The translations under genes and the position numbers were made by a program. This document shows positions 9,079 to 18,071 of a stretch of 64,000 nt of DNA, in pieces. Location of the stretch: assembly GCF_003702045.1 (NCBI RefSeq), contig NZ_RBTP01000066.1, forward strand, positions 71,879 through 135,878, read 5' to 3'. The stretch's first letter is position 1. Each line of letters begins with the position of its first letter. Origin of the DNA: Pseudomonas viridiflava. Its GTDB lineage: Bacteria; Pseudomonadota; Gammaproteobacteria; Pseudomonadales; Pseudomonadaceae. The notes below the pieces were generated by a model. The model saw nothing but the letters and a program-made list of their open reading frames with translations. It did not search any database and was not told where the DNA came from.

Positions 9079-9798
9079 TCAGACAAACGAATCATCGTCA
9101 TCCGAGAACATCCCGCCATCATCGTTGTAGTTATCGTCGGCCGTGTATTGCGAGTCCGGCTGCCCCCAGTTGCTCTGGTCATTGTTCGAGGTCTGGTCAT
9201 GGTTCGCGAACTGATCCTGAGCGGGCGCATCGTGAATAACTTCAACAATCTCCTGCGGCTGGTTGTGATGACTGAACAGGCTGCTAATGCCCTCTGCCAG
9301 CATCACGCCGCCCGCCACGCCAGCGGCCGTTTTCAGGGCACCGCCCAAAAAGCCGCTGCCCACGGGCGCAGCCGGTGCCGCGCCATAGCCAGCCTGTTGG
9401 GCGGGTGCCGGGTTATTGAAACCGGACCCGTCACGCCAGCCGCCCGTTGCCGCCGGTTGCGCCTGAGGCTGCGGCGCTCGCGGTGCGCTGCTGCCAAAGA
9501 TATTCGACAGAAAGCCGCCGCTGGCAGGTGCCGAAGAGCTCTGCGCCTTGGCCTGTTGGAGTTCGGCCTGCAATTGCTGGATCTGCTCGTCACGCTGCTT
9601 GATCTGCGAATTCAGCTGATTGACGGCAGCCTCCTGCACCAGGATCGCTTGCGTCATGTAATAAGGCGCAGCAGGCTGGCGGTTCAAATGCTCCTTGATC
9701 ACCGCCTCGGCCCCCGCGTCTCGCGGAGCAGACGTTGTCTCAGCGGTTTTCAGTTTCGAGAAAAGACCATCGATCAGGGTTTGCTCTTCATTGTTCAT
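9079..9798 (-). CDS. DUF2076 domain protein
   Basis: This 239-residue protein of unknown function starts with the DUF2076 signature MNNEEQTLIDGLFSKLK. It continues with a coiled-coil segment around residues 55-85 (Gln/Glu-rich), a Pro/Ala/Gln/Gly-rich linker, a glycine-rich hydrophobic patch near residues 150-170 (GGALKTAAGVAGGVMLAEGI) and an acidic Asn/Asp-rich tail ending DDDDSFV. DUF2076 proteins are thought to be periplasmic or cytoplasmic structural factors; no reaction is known. It stands alone between the NYN and YciC genes. Confidence 0.85.
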   Translation of the reverse strand: MNNEEQTLIDGLFSKLKTAETTSAPRDAGAEAVIKEHLNRQPAAPYYMTQAILVQEAAVNQLNSQIKQRDEQIQQLQAELQQAKAQSSSAPASGGFLSNIFGSSAPRAPQPQAQPAATGGWRDGSGFNNPAPAQQAGYGAAPAAPVGSGFLGGALKTAAGVAGGVMLAEGISSLFSHHNQPQEIVEVIHDAPAQDQFANHDQTSNNDQSNWGQPDSQYTADDNYNDDGGMFSDDDDSFV

Positions 9799-9992
9799 GG
9801 CGACCTCGCGGATTGCCGTTGTCAGTCTTCGCCCGGTCCAATACCGGGGCCTGATTCAGTAATGGGGCTGGATGGGCGCTGTTCAATGACATGAAAAAAA
9901 AGATAAGTAAGCCTTGCCGCGGCGGCTACTGCGCTTGGATCGGCACAGGCCTTGGGCTAAAGTGGCGGCCTGCTTTTTGCCTGCGATCTACT

Positions 9993-10655
9993 ATGAACCC
10001 GTTGACCGTCATCCAGGATTCGCTTTATTTCTTCCGGCGCAATCTGGGCAGCATCCTGGTGCTCTGCCTGCCGCTGGTGGTGGTGGAAGCGCTGGCCAAG
10101 CACGCCTTGGCAAGTACCATGTCCGCCGATGCATCACCCGCCTACAGCCTGGTGATCGGGCTATTTTTCTATCCGCTTTACACCGCTGCCCTGATTCTTT
10201 TTCTCGATGCACGCACCCGAGGCGAAGAGCCACCCACGCGCGATCTCCTGGCAATGGCGCTGCGCCTGTGGCCGACATTCGCCGTGCTGTCGGCCATGAG
10301 CACGCTGCTGATCATGTTTGGCCTTTCGCTGCTGGTGGTTCCCGGCATCTGGGTGATGATCAAACTGGCCTTCAGCGAATACCTGCTGGTGCTGCGCCGG
10401 CTGACGCCATTCATGGCCATGCGCGAAAGCATGCTGATGACCACCGGGCACTTCGCGCGGATTTTGGTCTGCATCCTGTGTGTGTACGTTCCGTTGTGGC
10501 TGCTTGAAGGGGTTGGTCTGTACCTGTTGCCAGAACCGCAGAGTGCGCTGGTGTCGTTGACACTCGACAGCATCGGCAGTTTTCTGAATCTGTTCACCAG
10601 TATCGTGATGTTCCGACTGTTCATGCTGATCAGCGAGCCTGCGCACTCCGCCTGA
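9993..10655 (+). CDS. YciC family inner-membrane protein
   Basis: This 220-residue polytopic protein starts MNPLTVIQDSLYFFRRNLGS, the typical opening of the UPF0259/YciC family, and has about six hydrophobic segments. The frame runs up to 9891, but the upstream codons do not look like the family and the ATG at 9993 fits it. It lies 46 bases before the endonuclease/exonuclease/phosphatase-fold gene, probably one transcript. The function is unknown. Confidence 0.8.
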   Translation: MNPLTVIQDSLYFFRRNLGSILVLCLPLVVVEALAKHALASTMSADASPAYSLVIGLFFYPLYTAALILFLDARTRGEEPPTRDLLAMALRLWPTFAVLSAMSTLLIMFGLSLLVVPGIWVMIKLAFSEYLLVLRRLTPFMAMRESMLMTTGHFARILVCILCVYVPLWLLEGVGLYLLPEPQSALVSLTLDSIGSFLNLFTSIVMFRLFMLISEPAHSA

Positions 10656-10701
10656 ACCCGAACACGCCTCTCACCGAGCGCCAGACGCCGAGGTCGAGCC
10701 G

Positions 10702-11820
10702 ATGAACCGTTTCCTGATCCGCCTGACACTCTATGGCCTGCTACTGGTCGCCCTGTTGCTGGTGCTGATCCTGCAAATGACGTGGCGTCCAGCCGCACGC
10801 GAATCGGCCGTAACGAGCTGTAATGCTGAGGTGGCAACAAAGCCGCTGGTGCCGGGCCAGGCGCTGAAAGTGATGACCTGGAACATTCAATACCTGGCGG
10901 GTAAACGCTACGTGTTCTGGTACGACACGGCCGACGGCAGCGGCCCGGACGAACGCCCCACACCCGAGGACCTGGCTTATAACCTGGACGAAGTGGCACG
11001 CGTTATCCGCGACGAACAGCCCGATATCATTCTGCTGCAGGAAGTGAACGACAACGCCAAGAACACCGATTACCAGGACCAACTGGCACTGCTTCAGGAG
11101 CGTGTGGTGGACCTTTATCCTTGCAGCGCTCAAGCCTTTTACTGGCGCGCCGAGTTCGTGCCCAGTCCTCATATCTGGGGTGGCGTCGGCACCAAACTCG
11201 CGACCCTCAGCCGCTTCAAGATCGACCGCGCTGAGCGTGTGCAGTTGCCGATTCCCGATGCCAACATCATCAGCCGCCAGTTTCGACCGAAGAATGCGCT
11301 GCTGGTCAGCTATCTTCCGCTACGTGACGGCGGGCAACTGGCGATTATCAACACTCACCTGACGGCAGCGAGAACCCCCACCGATACTGCGCAAAAACAG
11401 ATCGCGGCAACCAGTGCGCTGTTGGACACATTCGAAGGCAGCGGTACGCCGTGGCTGATCGGTGGCGACTTCAATCTGTTGCCGCTGGGGCAATACCGAC
11501 GCTTGCCTGACCCCTTGCGCGCGGGTTACTCGGCCGACAGCGAGCTGCATGTGCTCTGGGACAAATACCCGATGATCCCGAACAATGCCGAAGCCAGCGG
11601 CATCGACCGCAACCAATGGCTGACTTACTTCCCTAACGATCCACGTGTGAGCGGGCCTGATCGCACCGTCGACTATTTGTTTTACAGCCCAAGCCTGAAA
11701 CGGGTCAGCGCCCGCGTACGCCGTGACGATACGTTGCTGATCTCGGATCACTTGCCGGTCATCGGGCGGTTTCTGTTGCCGATGGGTGCCTTCAACACGC
11801 CTCCCAAGGTGACAGACTGA
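10702..11820 (+). CDS. Membrane-anchored endonuclease/exonuclease/phosphatase-family hydrolase
   Basis: This 372-residue protein has an N-terminal membrane anchor (residues about 5-27, very Leu-rich) followed by a periplasmic EEP (DNase I-like) domain. Metal and catalytic motifs are present: MTWNIQYLAG (Asn), ILLQEVND (Glu), IINTHLTA, GGDFNLLP, DYLFYS and the terminal SDHLPV (Asp-His). The fold covers nucleases, inositol phosphatases and sphingomyelinases. The periplasmic placement suggests a lipid- or nucleotide-directed role, which is inference. It follows the YciC gene. Confidence 0.82.
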   Translation: MNRFLIRLTLYGLLLVALLLVLILQMTWRPAARESAVTSCNAEVATKPLVPGQALKVMTWNIQYLAGKRYVFWYDTADGSGPDERPTPEDLAYNLDEVARVIRDEQPDIILLQEVNDNAKNTDYQDQLALLQERVVDLYPCSAQAFYWRAEFVPSPHIWGGVGTKLATLSRFKIDRAERVQLPIPDANIISRQFRPKNALLVSYLPLRDGGQLAIINTHLTAARTPTDTAQKQIAATSALLDTFEGSGTPWLIGGDFNLLPLGQYRRLPDPLRAGYSADSELHVLWDKYPMIPNNAEASGIDRNQWLTYFPNDPRVSGPDRTVDYLFYSPSLKRVSARVRRDDTLLISDHLPVIGRFLLPMGAFNTPPKVTD

Positions 11821-11890
11821 CGGCTTCAACATACTCATAGCCCCCGGCTTGAAGTAATCCTGCCGAGAAAATCATGGATGTTTTTCAGTG

Positions 11891-12874
11891 ATGAAACTTC
11901 TGCATCAATTGAAATCCTGGCTCGGCCAAAAGACGCTGACTCAACAGCCAAATGACGTTACGGAGCCTCGCCCCGTAGGCGATGACAAAACATTGCCACG
12001 GGGCGAGCAACATCCAGACTTGATGCCTGCCCTTCAAGAACAAAAACCGCTTTTGGTTTCTCCACCGAGCTGCCCGCCCCTGACCGATAAAGAAGCGCCG
12101 TTACTTGCGCGCTATCACGCCTATATCGCAGAGGTGGAGCACGCGGATACAGCCGAACGGCTGGAGCAGACCGAGTCGCAGCGCGAGGAAGGACGCACGT
12201 TGGCAAGCGCATTGTTTTCCAGAGCATTGGATCTGGCCACGTCCAAGGCGGGCGAACCATCGCCTGACATCTATTGGCTCATGCAGTCTGCGGCCATTGC
12301 GTCGTTATTTGCGGACGGTGTGCACTGCGAAGCGTTCCTGAAGTACCAAAAGGAGGTGCATCATTACAAGCATCGACTGCTGACCGAACGCCAGGTCTGG
12401 GCATTTGATATATATGTCTCACACCGTTTTCCAAAAAAGCCTCTTCCGCTTCTGTTCCACCCTTCCCGCGAGACACGTCTGCCTTACGAACCTGTTCCAG
12501 GCCCCGAAGAAATAGACGAGTTGCTGTCTTACCTGCCCAGGCTCTATCCTGACGGCGCTGCGATCGAGACACACATCTACAAAGAGGGCGAGTATTGGCC
12601 CACCTACTTCGAGGTCGTAAACGACTTTTTCAAAGCGGTGGCCAAGGCCTGCTGGTGCGACCTCAACTATCCCAACCATCGCCCTTACGACAAACTTGCC
12701 AGCCCTGAATACATCGCGCAAGCGAACATGGCGGACATTCAGACACTGCTGACGTATTGCATCCGAGGCGAACGCTTTGGCGATGGTCATCACGCCCAGA
12801 TGATTAAAGAAGGCTACATACTGCGCATATTAACCAGGTTGGCCCAATTGCGTGCGGGTGAGGCTCAACAGTGA
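11891..12874 (+). CDS. DUF6508-like protein of unknown function
   Basis: This 327-residue soluble protein has a hydrophilic N-terminal region and a C-terminal domain (about residues 205-320) with EIDELLSYLPRLYPDGA, CWCDLNYPN, IQTLLTYCIRGERFGDGH and IKEGYILRILTRL. The LTYCxRGERFxDGH stretch is what I associate with DUF6508, known mainly from scattered bacterial genomes. The N-terminal half (about 200 residues) is not recognised. The start is taken as the ATG at 11891, one codon after a GTG. Same-strand neighbours give no functional clue. Confidence 0.6.
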   Translation: MKLLHQLKSWLGQKTLTQQPNDVTEPRPVGDDKTLPRGEQHPDLMPALQEQKPLLVSPPSCPPLTDKEAPLLARYHAYIAEVEHADTAERLEQTESQREEGRTLASALFSRALDLATSKAGEPSPDIYWLMQSAAIASLFADGVHCEAFLKYQKEVHHYKHRLLTERQVWAFDIYVSHRFPKKPLPLLFHPSRETRLPYEPVPGPEEIDELLSYLPRLYPDGAAIETHIYKEGEYWPTYFEVVNDFFKAVAKACWCDLNYPNHRPYDKLASPEYIAQANMADIQTLLTYCIRGERFGDGHHAQMIKEGYILRILTRLAQLRAGEAQQ

Positions 12875-12965
12875 AGCTGAGCTCACCCCTGCGACCGTTT
12901 TACAACACCGCAATTCAAACCGGTACATCGAACCGACACCCTTCAGGATCACACGGAGCTCAGGC

Positions 12966-13397
12966 ATGAACACGACAGTCCCATTACCGACAAAACGAAA
13001 ATACAGCGCCAAATGGCAGGAACGCTTCGACTTCTTTGAAGCACACGGCGCACCGAAGGATCCGAGTTTCAATACCGCTTTCAAAGCGCTGCCGGGCTTC
13101 GGTAAAAAGATGTTGATGCAGATGAACTTCATCGCGTTTTTCTTCGGGCCGATCTACCTCTTTGTCCTCGGTCTGTGGAAGAAAAATCTCGCTCTGCTGG
13201 GCATTCTGATCGGCATTAATATTGTATTGAGCGTGATCCTGGCCCTGTTGGGAATGGAGCTGTCTCAGGCGATGGGCACCGGTATGAATGTCGCAGGCTC
13301 ACTGATGTATGCGCTCACCACCAACTATTCTTACTACCTGAAAGAAGTCAAAGGTGAGCAAGGCTGGAACCCGTTCAAAGGCTTTCGCCTGGTCTGA
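12966..13397 (+). CDS. DUF2628 domain membrane protein
   Basis: This 143-residue protein starts in a soluble segment (KYSAKWQERFDFFEAHG), followed by FFFGPIYLFVLGLWKKNLAL and two more hydrophobic stretches, the layout of DUF2628 proteins. The frame extends to 12852, overlapping the previous gene, but the ATG at 12966 gives the family-like start. A strong terminator follows at 13418. The function is unknown. Confidence 0.8.
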   Translation: MNTTVPLPTKRKYSAKWQERFDFFEAHGAPKDPSFNTAFKALPGFGKKMLMQMNFIAFFFGPIYLFVLGLWKKNLALLGILIGINIVLSVILALLGMELSQAMGTGMNVAGSLMYALTTNYSYYLKEVKGEQGWNPFKGFRLV

Positions 13398-13417
13398 TCG
13401 AACGGTTTGACGGCACG

Positions 13418-13455
13418 AAAAAGCCCGCACATTTCCCTCGAATGTGCGGGCTTTC
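13418..13455. terminator. Bidirectional rho-independent terminator
   Basis: AAAGCCCGCACATT and AATGTGCGGGCTTT form a perfect 14-bp stem around TCCCTCG, with A-rich and T-rich flanks. It lies between the convergent DUF2628 gene and the 812-residue fusion gene, so it can serve both. Confidence 0.9.
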
Positions 13456-13480
13456 TCGTTTTGGAGGCATCTCAGAGTGC

Positions 13481-15919
13481 TTACTCGATCAGTGTCAGCT
13501 CACCATCGGCATACCGCACTTCACGTCCAAGCCATTCAGGATCGACATGAGGCAGCACTGCGGAAGGCTTGCGCAGCTCACGCAGCAACGTAGAACCATG
13601 AGACAGCCGTCCGCCCATGCGCGCAATGACTGCGCGGGCACTTTGGTAGTGCGCATGACGACCAGGGTCCAGTGTGTCCTCAAGCAAAATGTCATCACCC
13701 AGAATGCCCTGCACTTGCCCCGGATAGATCATGAAGCCCGCCGCCTGCTCGGTGCCTTCACGGCCGTCCTGCCAGAAACTGCCTGTACGGGTACGAACAT
13801 CGGGATGGGGTGCGAACCAGTAGGCCCGGTCTACCTGCGGCATGGCGTGATGCAGACGGAAGAACACCCGCATCAGGTTATCGCGATACCACTCACGCAC
13901 TTGCAGGTAATAGCCGCGCATACCGGGCAGACCTGCCGCGTGCGCCAGACGAATCGCCTTCGGCCAGGCCGGAAACGGCTGCAATGGCAGATTGCTCAAC
14001 GTCGGGCGCGGCGTCGCAGGATCGGTCTCCCAGGGGAGCCGATGCGGGCAGTGCTCAAGGTCGTCATAGGCGGTGGGCGGACGCCCGAGCAGATCGCCGC
14101 CACTGCTGGCCAACGCTGTGGCAATGCACAGGTTGCCCTGCACGACGAAGACATAGAAGCGAGTGAACCAGTCAGCGAGCCTCTGGCCGTCCGCGCCTTG
14201 TGCGATCAATGAATCAAGTTCCTGATCAAAACGGATCAAGCGTTTTTCCAGCGTCAACAGGTGCCCGCGGGCGATGCGCTGCATGCGCAGGAACAGAGGC
14301 ACTGAACGCAACAGACGCAATGGCCGCCAAGGGAGGTGCGGCGTCGCGCCGCCCACCTCCCCCGCGTAGCTGCTGGAGGCAACGCCCCAATCCGCGAGCC
14401 GTGCCAGAAACAGGTCATTGTTAATGTAAGACGCTGCGCCGAACAGCGCAGTAAACGGCTCGTTGTCCTGAAAGACACGCGAATCCCAACGCCCCATGAT
14501 CGCCGGGATACTGCTGGCAGCGCGCCGCTGAGTGTATTCCACCAGCCGACTGGGTTGCGGCGGCAGGATTTCAGCGATATTGGCCGCCGTCAGATGCCGT
14601 CGCCAGCCGTAGTCGCTGATGGGTCGGTACTGCAGTAACCACAATTGCTGGCCGTCCCAGGCCCACTCGACATCGCCGGGCACGTAGTGGAACGTCTTCA
14701 GAACGCCCTGCAGAAATTGCCACAACAGCGCCTGCGTCAGGCCATCTGCGGTATCGAACGAATGACTGCTCCAGGATTCACCGAGCCGGGAAATAACGGC
14801 CCGCCGGGGCGTGGCCAGCCCGTCCGCCAGCGACTCAAGGTGGCCCTCGACCCATTCCAGCTCAACGGAAAGATGGCGTACAAATGCAATCCCGGACAGC
14901 ACGGGCGTGACGAAGCGCTGAACCACGACCTCTTCAACGCCTTCCTCATGCAACTGCGCAACGCGGGCAGGCACGTTGTGCGCCGGCTCACGCAAAAAGG
15001 TGGTGCTCAGCCCCGCATTCGCGGCATCGGCCTGATCCTCACCGAAACTCGATGAACGCACCGCCCAGATGGCCTCTGGCTGGGCTGCAAGAAATGCGGA
15101 AATATCCGCGCCATCACCTTGCACGACCGATAACGCCTCAGGCACCGGCTGCCCGGCGGATGCCGCCAGGCGCAGGCGTCCACCCTTGGTATGAGCAATG
15201 AAACCGCGTTCGCCCGACTCCAGCCAGTGCGCGAACTCGGCGGGCGAATCAATCCACGGATAGTGACCCCAACCGGGCTTCAGCGTGATGGTCAGGTCGG
15301 CGCGAGCCAGAATCGCGGACCAGGCAGCCGCTTGCTCGATGCCCAGCAACCTGTCCTGATCCCCCCAGACCAGCTCGACCGGATCTTCGACCCACTCCAG
15401 CAGCGGTAACGCAGTGTCCGCCCGCAGCAAATCCCAATATGGCACAAACGCCCGGCATCGCGCATAACCGGCCCCCATGCGCTGGTAGTGCTCAGCAGGC
15501 CACGTGTGCCTGGAGAATTTGTGAGCAAACAGTGCAGGCTTGTTCGACAGCAGCCAATGGATGGTCTTGCGGATCGGCATCGGCGACATCAGCGCAGGCA
15601 GACGCCGCTGCCACAGAAACGCCCCCACCGGTGACAGCAGCACACTTCTGCAGAAATGCCCCGGCTGACGCTGCAACGCGTGCAAGACCAGCAAGGCATT
15701 AACGCCCACAGCGACGATGGCACTGCCCCGCTGGGTCATGTTCAGCAAGGCCTCGGCATAAGCGGCAAGGTCGTCACAGGGCGGCTGCGGGTTGCTGCCA
15801 AAGCCCGGCAACTCCAACGGCACTACGTCGTACGCCTTGAAGTACGGCACCGCATCGTCCCACCACTCGGCACTGCTGCCATTGCCTGCCAGCAGATACA
15901 GCCGGGTACGATCAGACAT
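13481..15919 (-). CDS. Alpha/beta-hydrolase-fold fused to PEP/pyruvate-binding phosphotransferase
   Basis: This 812-residue fusion has three parts. Residues about 1-240 form an alpha/beta-hydrolase fold. Residues 245-475 form a PPDK/PEP-synthase ATP-binding domain (GGRLRLAASAGQPVPEALSV, AVRSSSFGED at 286-295, VVVQRFVTPVLSGIAF, WLLQYRPI). After a central region, a swivelling phosphohistidine domain near 735-800 ends in GGRLSHGSTLLREL with His774. The last two parts match rifampin phosphotransferase/PEP synthase layout. In the hydrolase part the nucleophile elbow reads VGVNALL, with Asn74 where Ser is expected, while the Asp (GDQD) and His219 positions look intact. The ATG at 15919 overlaps the upstream stop (ATGTCTGA). 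The substrate is unknown. Confidence 0.8.
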   Translation of the reverse strand: MSDRTRLYLLAGNGSSAEWWDDAVPYFKAYDVVPLELPGFGSNPQPPCDDLAAYAEALLNMTQRGSAIVAVGVNALLVLHALQRQPGHFCRSVLLSPVGAFLWQRRLPALMSPMPIRKTIHWLLSNKPALFAHKFSRHTWPAEHYQRMGAGYARCRAFVPYWDLLRADTALPLLEWVEDPVELVWGDQDRLLGIEQAAAWSAILARADLTITLKPGWGHYPWIDSPAEFAHWLESGERGFIAHTKGGRLRLAASAGQPVPEALSVVQGDGADISAFLAAQPEAIWAVRSSSFGEDQADAANAGLSTTFLREPAHNVPARVAQLHEEGVEEVVVQRFVTPVLSGIAFVRHLSVELEWVEGHLESLADGLATPRRAVISRLGESWSSHSFDTADGLTQALLWQFLQGVLKTFHYVPGDVEWAWDGQQLWLLQYRPISDYGWRRHLTAANIAEILPPQPSRLVEYTQRRAASSIPAIMGRWDSRVFQDNEPFTALFGAASYINNDLFLARLADWGVASSSYAGEVGGATPHLPWRPLRLLRSVPLFLRMQRIARGHLLTLEKRLIRFDQELDSLIAQGADGQRLADWFTRFYVFVVQGNLCIATALASSGGDLLGRPPTAYDDLEHCPHRLPWETDPATPRPTLSNLPLQPFPAWPKAIRLAHAAGLPGMRGYYLQVREWYRDNLMRVFFRLHHAMPQVDRAYWFAPHPDVRTRTGSFWQDGREGTEQAAGFMIYPGQVQGILGDDILLEDTLDPGRHAHYQSARAVIARMGGRLSHGSTLLRELRKPSAVLPHVDPEWLGREVRYADGELTLIE

Positions 15920-16382
15920 TGCACGCATCCTTGAGCCTGAGGGATCGATCATGGCCATACAGCCAGAACAGCGGCGGCAGCAACGCCAGTAGCGCGGTCC
16001 CGTCCAGCCACACGTGCGACCACATGTCGGCACGCAGTGAAATGGCGATGTCCTGAGGCGCCCAGAGCAACAGCCCGGCGATCAACCACCCCCACGGCAT
16101 GTGGCTTTTCAGGCGATTGCCCACATGCACGAGCGCCAGCATATAGAGCGAATAGGTTTGCAGCGTCGCGCCAAACAAAGCCGCCCACCAGGTCTGCTGT
16201 GCCCGCGCCGCAGCTGGAGCGGCTTGCGTCCAGAAGGCCTGTTCGATCGTGAGCAGATAGCCGTCGAGCCACCCGGCAAACCCCACCCATGTGAACACGA
16301 TGGCACCGACCACGTGCGTCAGTGCAGCGGCGTATAACCAGGTCACGAGCAGGCGCCGGAGGGGCCAGGCAGAGAGCGGCAT
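15912..16382 (-). CDS. Small polytopic membrane protein coupled to the fusion enzyme
   Basis: This 156-residue protein has about four hydrophobic segments (around residues 10-32, 62-82, 92-112 and 125-145) and no domain I can name. An AAGGA box lies 6-7 bases before the GTG/ATG pair at 16385/16382. Its stop overlaps the start of the 812-residue fusion by 8 bases, so the two are translationally coupled and probably act together. Whether it carries or senses the fusion enzyme's substrate is speculation. Confidence 0.72.
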   Translation of the reverse strand: MPLSAWPLRRLLVTWLYAAALTHVVGAIVFTWVGFAGWLDGYLLTIEQAFWTQAAPAAARAQQTWWAALFGATLQTYSLYMLALVHVGNRLKSHMPWGWLIAGLLLWAPQDIAISLRADMWSHVWLDGTALLALLPPLFWLYGHDRSLRLKDACNV

Positions 16383-16539
16383 CACAGATCCTTACAGCCT
16401 TGAGAGGTGCCGAGTGTAGCGATTTTCCGAACCGCATCATACGCAATGCACCGGCCACTCGGTTGCCACGGCAGGCACCTGTACTGAACGCGGATTGCGA
16501 TAGGCTACGCTTTGGCTCTCAACGCATAAGGCTCCCACT

Positions 16540-16998
16540 ATGGCGTGTCAGGTTCGCCCTGCAGTAGACGACGACACAGCAGCGATCAGCCGCGTCGTGA
16601 TCGCTGCTCTGCGCAGGTCAAATTCACAGGATTACTCGCCTGACATCATCGCTCGAATCGAGTGCAGCTTCGCCCCTGAAGCCATTGGCGTACTGCTCGG
16701 CAAGCGCAAGGTGTTCGTCGCCGTGCTCGGCACGACCGTCATCGGTACGGCAAGCCTGGACGATGAGGTCGTCAGAAGCGTTTTCGTTGATCCTGAGTAT
16801 CAGGGAGGCGGTGTGGGCCGGCAGTTGATGGACGTCATTCACGCTACGGCTGCCCGCGACGGTGTGCAAGCGTTGCGGGTGCCGTCGTCAATGACGGCAG
16901 AGGCGTTCTACGCCGCATTGGGTTATCGGAAAATCCGCGACGCGTTTCATGGGGCCGAGCGCACCATCGTGATGGAGAAACAGCTTGAGGAGCAGTGA
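16540..16998 (+). CDS. GNAT family N-acetyltransferase
   Basis: This 152-residue GNAT protein has the acetyl-CoA-binding motif A visible as VRSVFVDPEYQGGGVGRQLM (V/I-x-P-x-x-Q-x-x-G-x-G pattern) and a C-terminal AEAFYAALGYRKI. It is a compact single-domain acetyltransferase whose substrate is unknown. It is transcribed away from the membrane/fusion pair and converges with the DUF2986 gene. Confidence 0.87.
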   Translation: MACQVRPAVDDDTAAISRVVIAALRRSNSQDYSPDIIARIECSFAPEAIGVLLGKRKVFVAVLGTTVIGTASLDDEVVRSVFVDPEYQGGGVGRQLMDVIHATAARDGVQALRVPSSMTAEAFYAALGYRKIRDAFHGAERTIVMEKQLEEQ

Positions 16999-17038
16999 GG
17001 GCATTCCCCTACTCTTCGAATTCAGCCAGTTCAGTGAA

Positions 17039-17200
17039 TCAGCCCTCAGAAGAGACGACCGGCTCCAGACCCACCTCAGCCGAGAGCTTCGCCCGGTCCG
17101 CCTTGCTGACGTAAGTAGACTTCTTGCGCGGAGCCAGTTTGGCGCTGGCCTTTTTGGCGTTGGCTTTCAATAGCTGATTGATCTTTTTGCGACGGTTCAT
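17039..17200 (-). CDS. DUF2986 small basic protein
   Basis: This 53-residue, Lys-rich protein begins MNRRKKINQLLKANAKKASA and contains YVSKADRAKL, the DUF2986 pattern found in Pseudomonas and other gammaproteobacteria. The frame continues upstream to 17281, but only the ATG at 17200 gives the family N terminus. The charge suggests nucleic-acid contact; no function is known. Confidence 0.82.
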   Translation of the reverse strand: MNRRKKINQLLKANAKKASAKLAPRKKSTYVSKADRAKLSAEVGLEPVVSSEG

Positions 17201-17292
17201 GGTGTTTGGCTCTGGAAAACTTAAAAGTAGACGTTTAGGTGATAAGGGAGGGACTACCAACATTGATAAATCGTTGAGCATAAAAGCACGCG

Positions 17293-17806
17293 TTAATCTG
17301 TGCCCAAGTCCTGCCTACCGTCTATTTTGTCGACGTAGGCCTCAAAGAACCAGTCAGGGATGTCCATAGGTGCGGTATCCACGATGTCTGGCCTCTTGCA
17401 TGATGTCTACTTTGCTTCTATGGGACATCACCGTTTCAAAGGTAAAACTTACGCCCTTATCGATGAGGCGCTGACGAATAAGATCAGCCATAACGGATGC
17501 GAAATACGAGTTGACCTCAACACGCCTGTAATCGACTTTCAAACCTTCAATACCAAGACGCGCAGCTGCCTCGACCAGTCCTTTTTTGAGGATCAGGTGA
17601 TGCTCAGCATGGAACGCCAGCAAATCCGGCAATGCGACATCAATGTCAAAAATCGACAAATCGATGAATCCCGTCGCTTCCGCTTCTTTTTCGAGTTCAT
17701 CCGCATTGACGTAAGTTTTGATCGACGCTGGGGACAGCTCATCTTTGATGGTGCTCTTGCCTGAGCCGTTAGGCCCAGCAAAAATGCGCAGTCTAGGCCC
17801 AACCAC
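17293..17806 (-). pseudogene. Zeta-toxin family kinase, internally deleted and frameshifted
   Basis: Zeta toxins phosphorylate UDP-N-acetylglucosamine or related substrates. The intact first part (150 codons from a GTG at 17806) has Walker A GPNGSGKST, NADELE with the catalytic-type Asp, and SFTFETVMSH. It stops just after GYRTY, where family members (about 190-200 residues) continue with the rest of the kinase core. In another frame directly downstream, DIPDWFFEAYVDKIDGRQ appears to 17293, resembling the family C terminus. The middle is therefore missing and the rest is out of frame. The start overlaps the preceding small gene by 14 bases, as in a toxin-antitoxin pair. Confidence 0.8.
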
Positions 17807-18071
17807 CCGCCGTTTGACCGTGAACGCGACGAACAGTGATCACCTCTCCAACCTTGACCTTGCGCTTGGGTTTAGCCTTGGCGACAACTGTTTTAGTCCC
17901 ATCACTCGCGACCCTAACCAGATCGCCAGCATCTGTGCGCAAAACACCCGCTTGTGTCACAGACACTGCGCGCAAGTAAGCAGACAACGTAGCCTGCTTG
18001 GCCTTGCCAGGAACCAGACGCTCCAAGTCATCGACTTCAGTCTCCGAAACGGACTTCACATTTTTGCTCAT
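17793..18071 (-). CDS. Small protein upstream of zeta toxin, candidate antitoxin
   Basis: This 92-residue protein starts MSKNVKSVSETEVDDLERLV and ends in a Lys/Arg-rich region (KAKPKRKVKVGEVITVRRVHG). No domain is recognised. It lies directly before and overlaps the zeta-toxin gene, the usual place for a cognate antitoxin, so that role is inferred from position. The ATG at 18071 (MSKNV) is chosen over an in-frame codon five residues upstream. With the toxin broken, it may be kept passively. Confidence 0.6.
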   Translation of the reverse strand: MSKNVKSVSETEVDDLERLVPGKAKQATLSAYLRAVSVTQAGVLRTDAGDLVRVASDGTKTVVAKAKPKRKVKVGEVITVRRVHGQTAGGWA

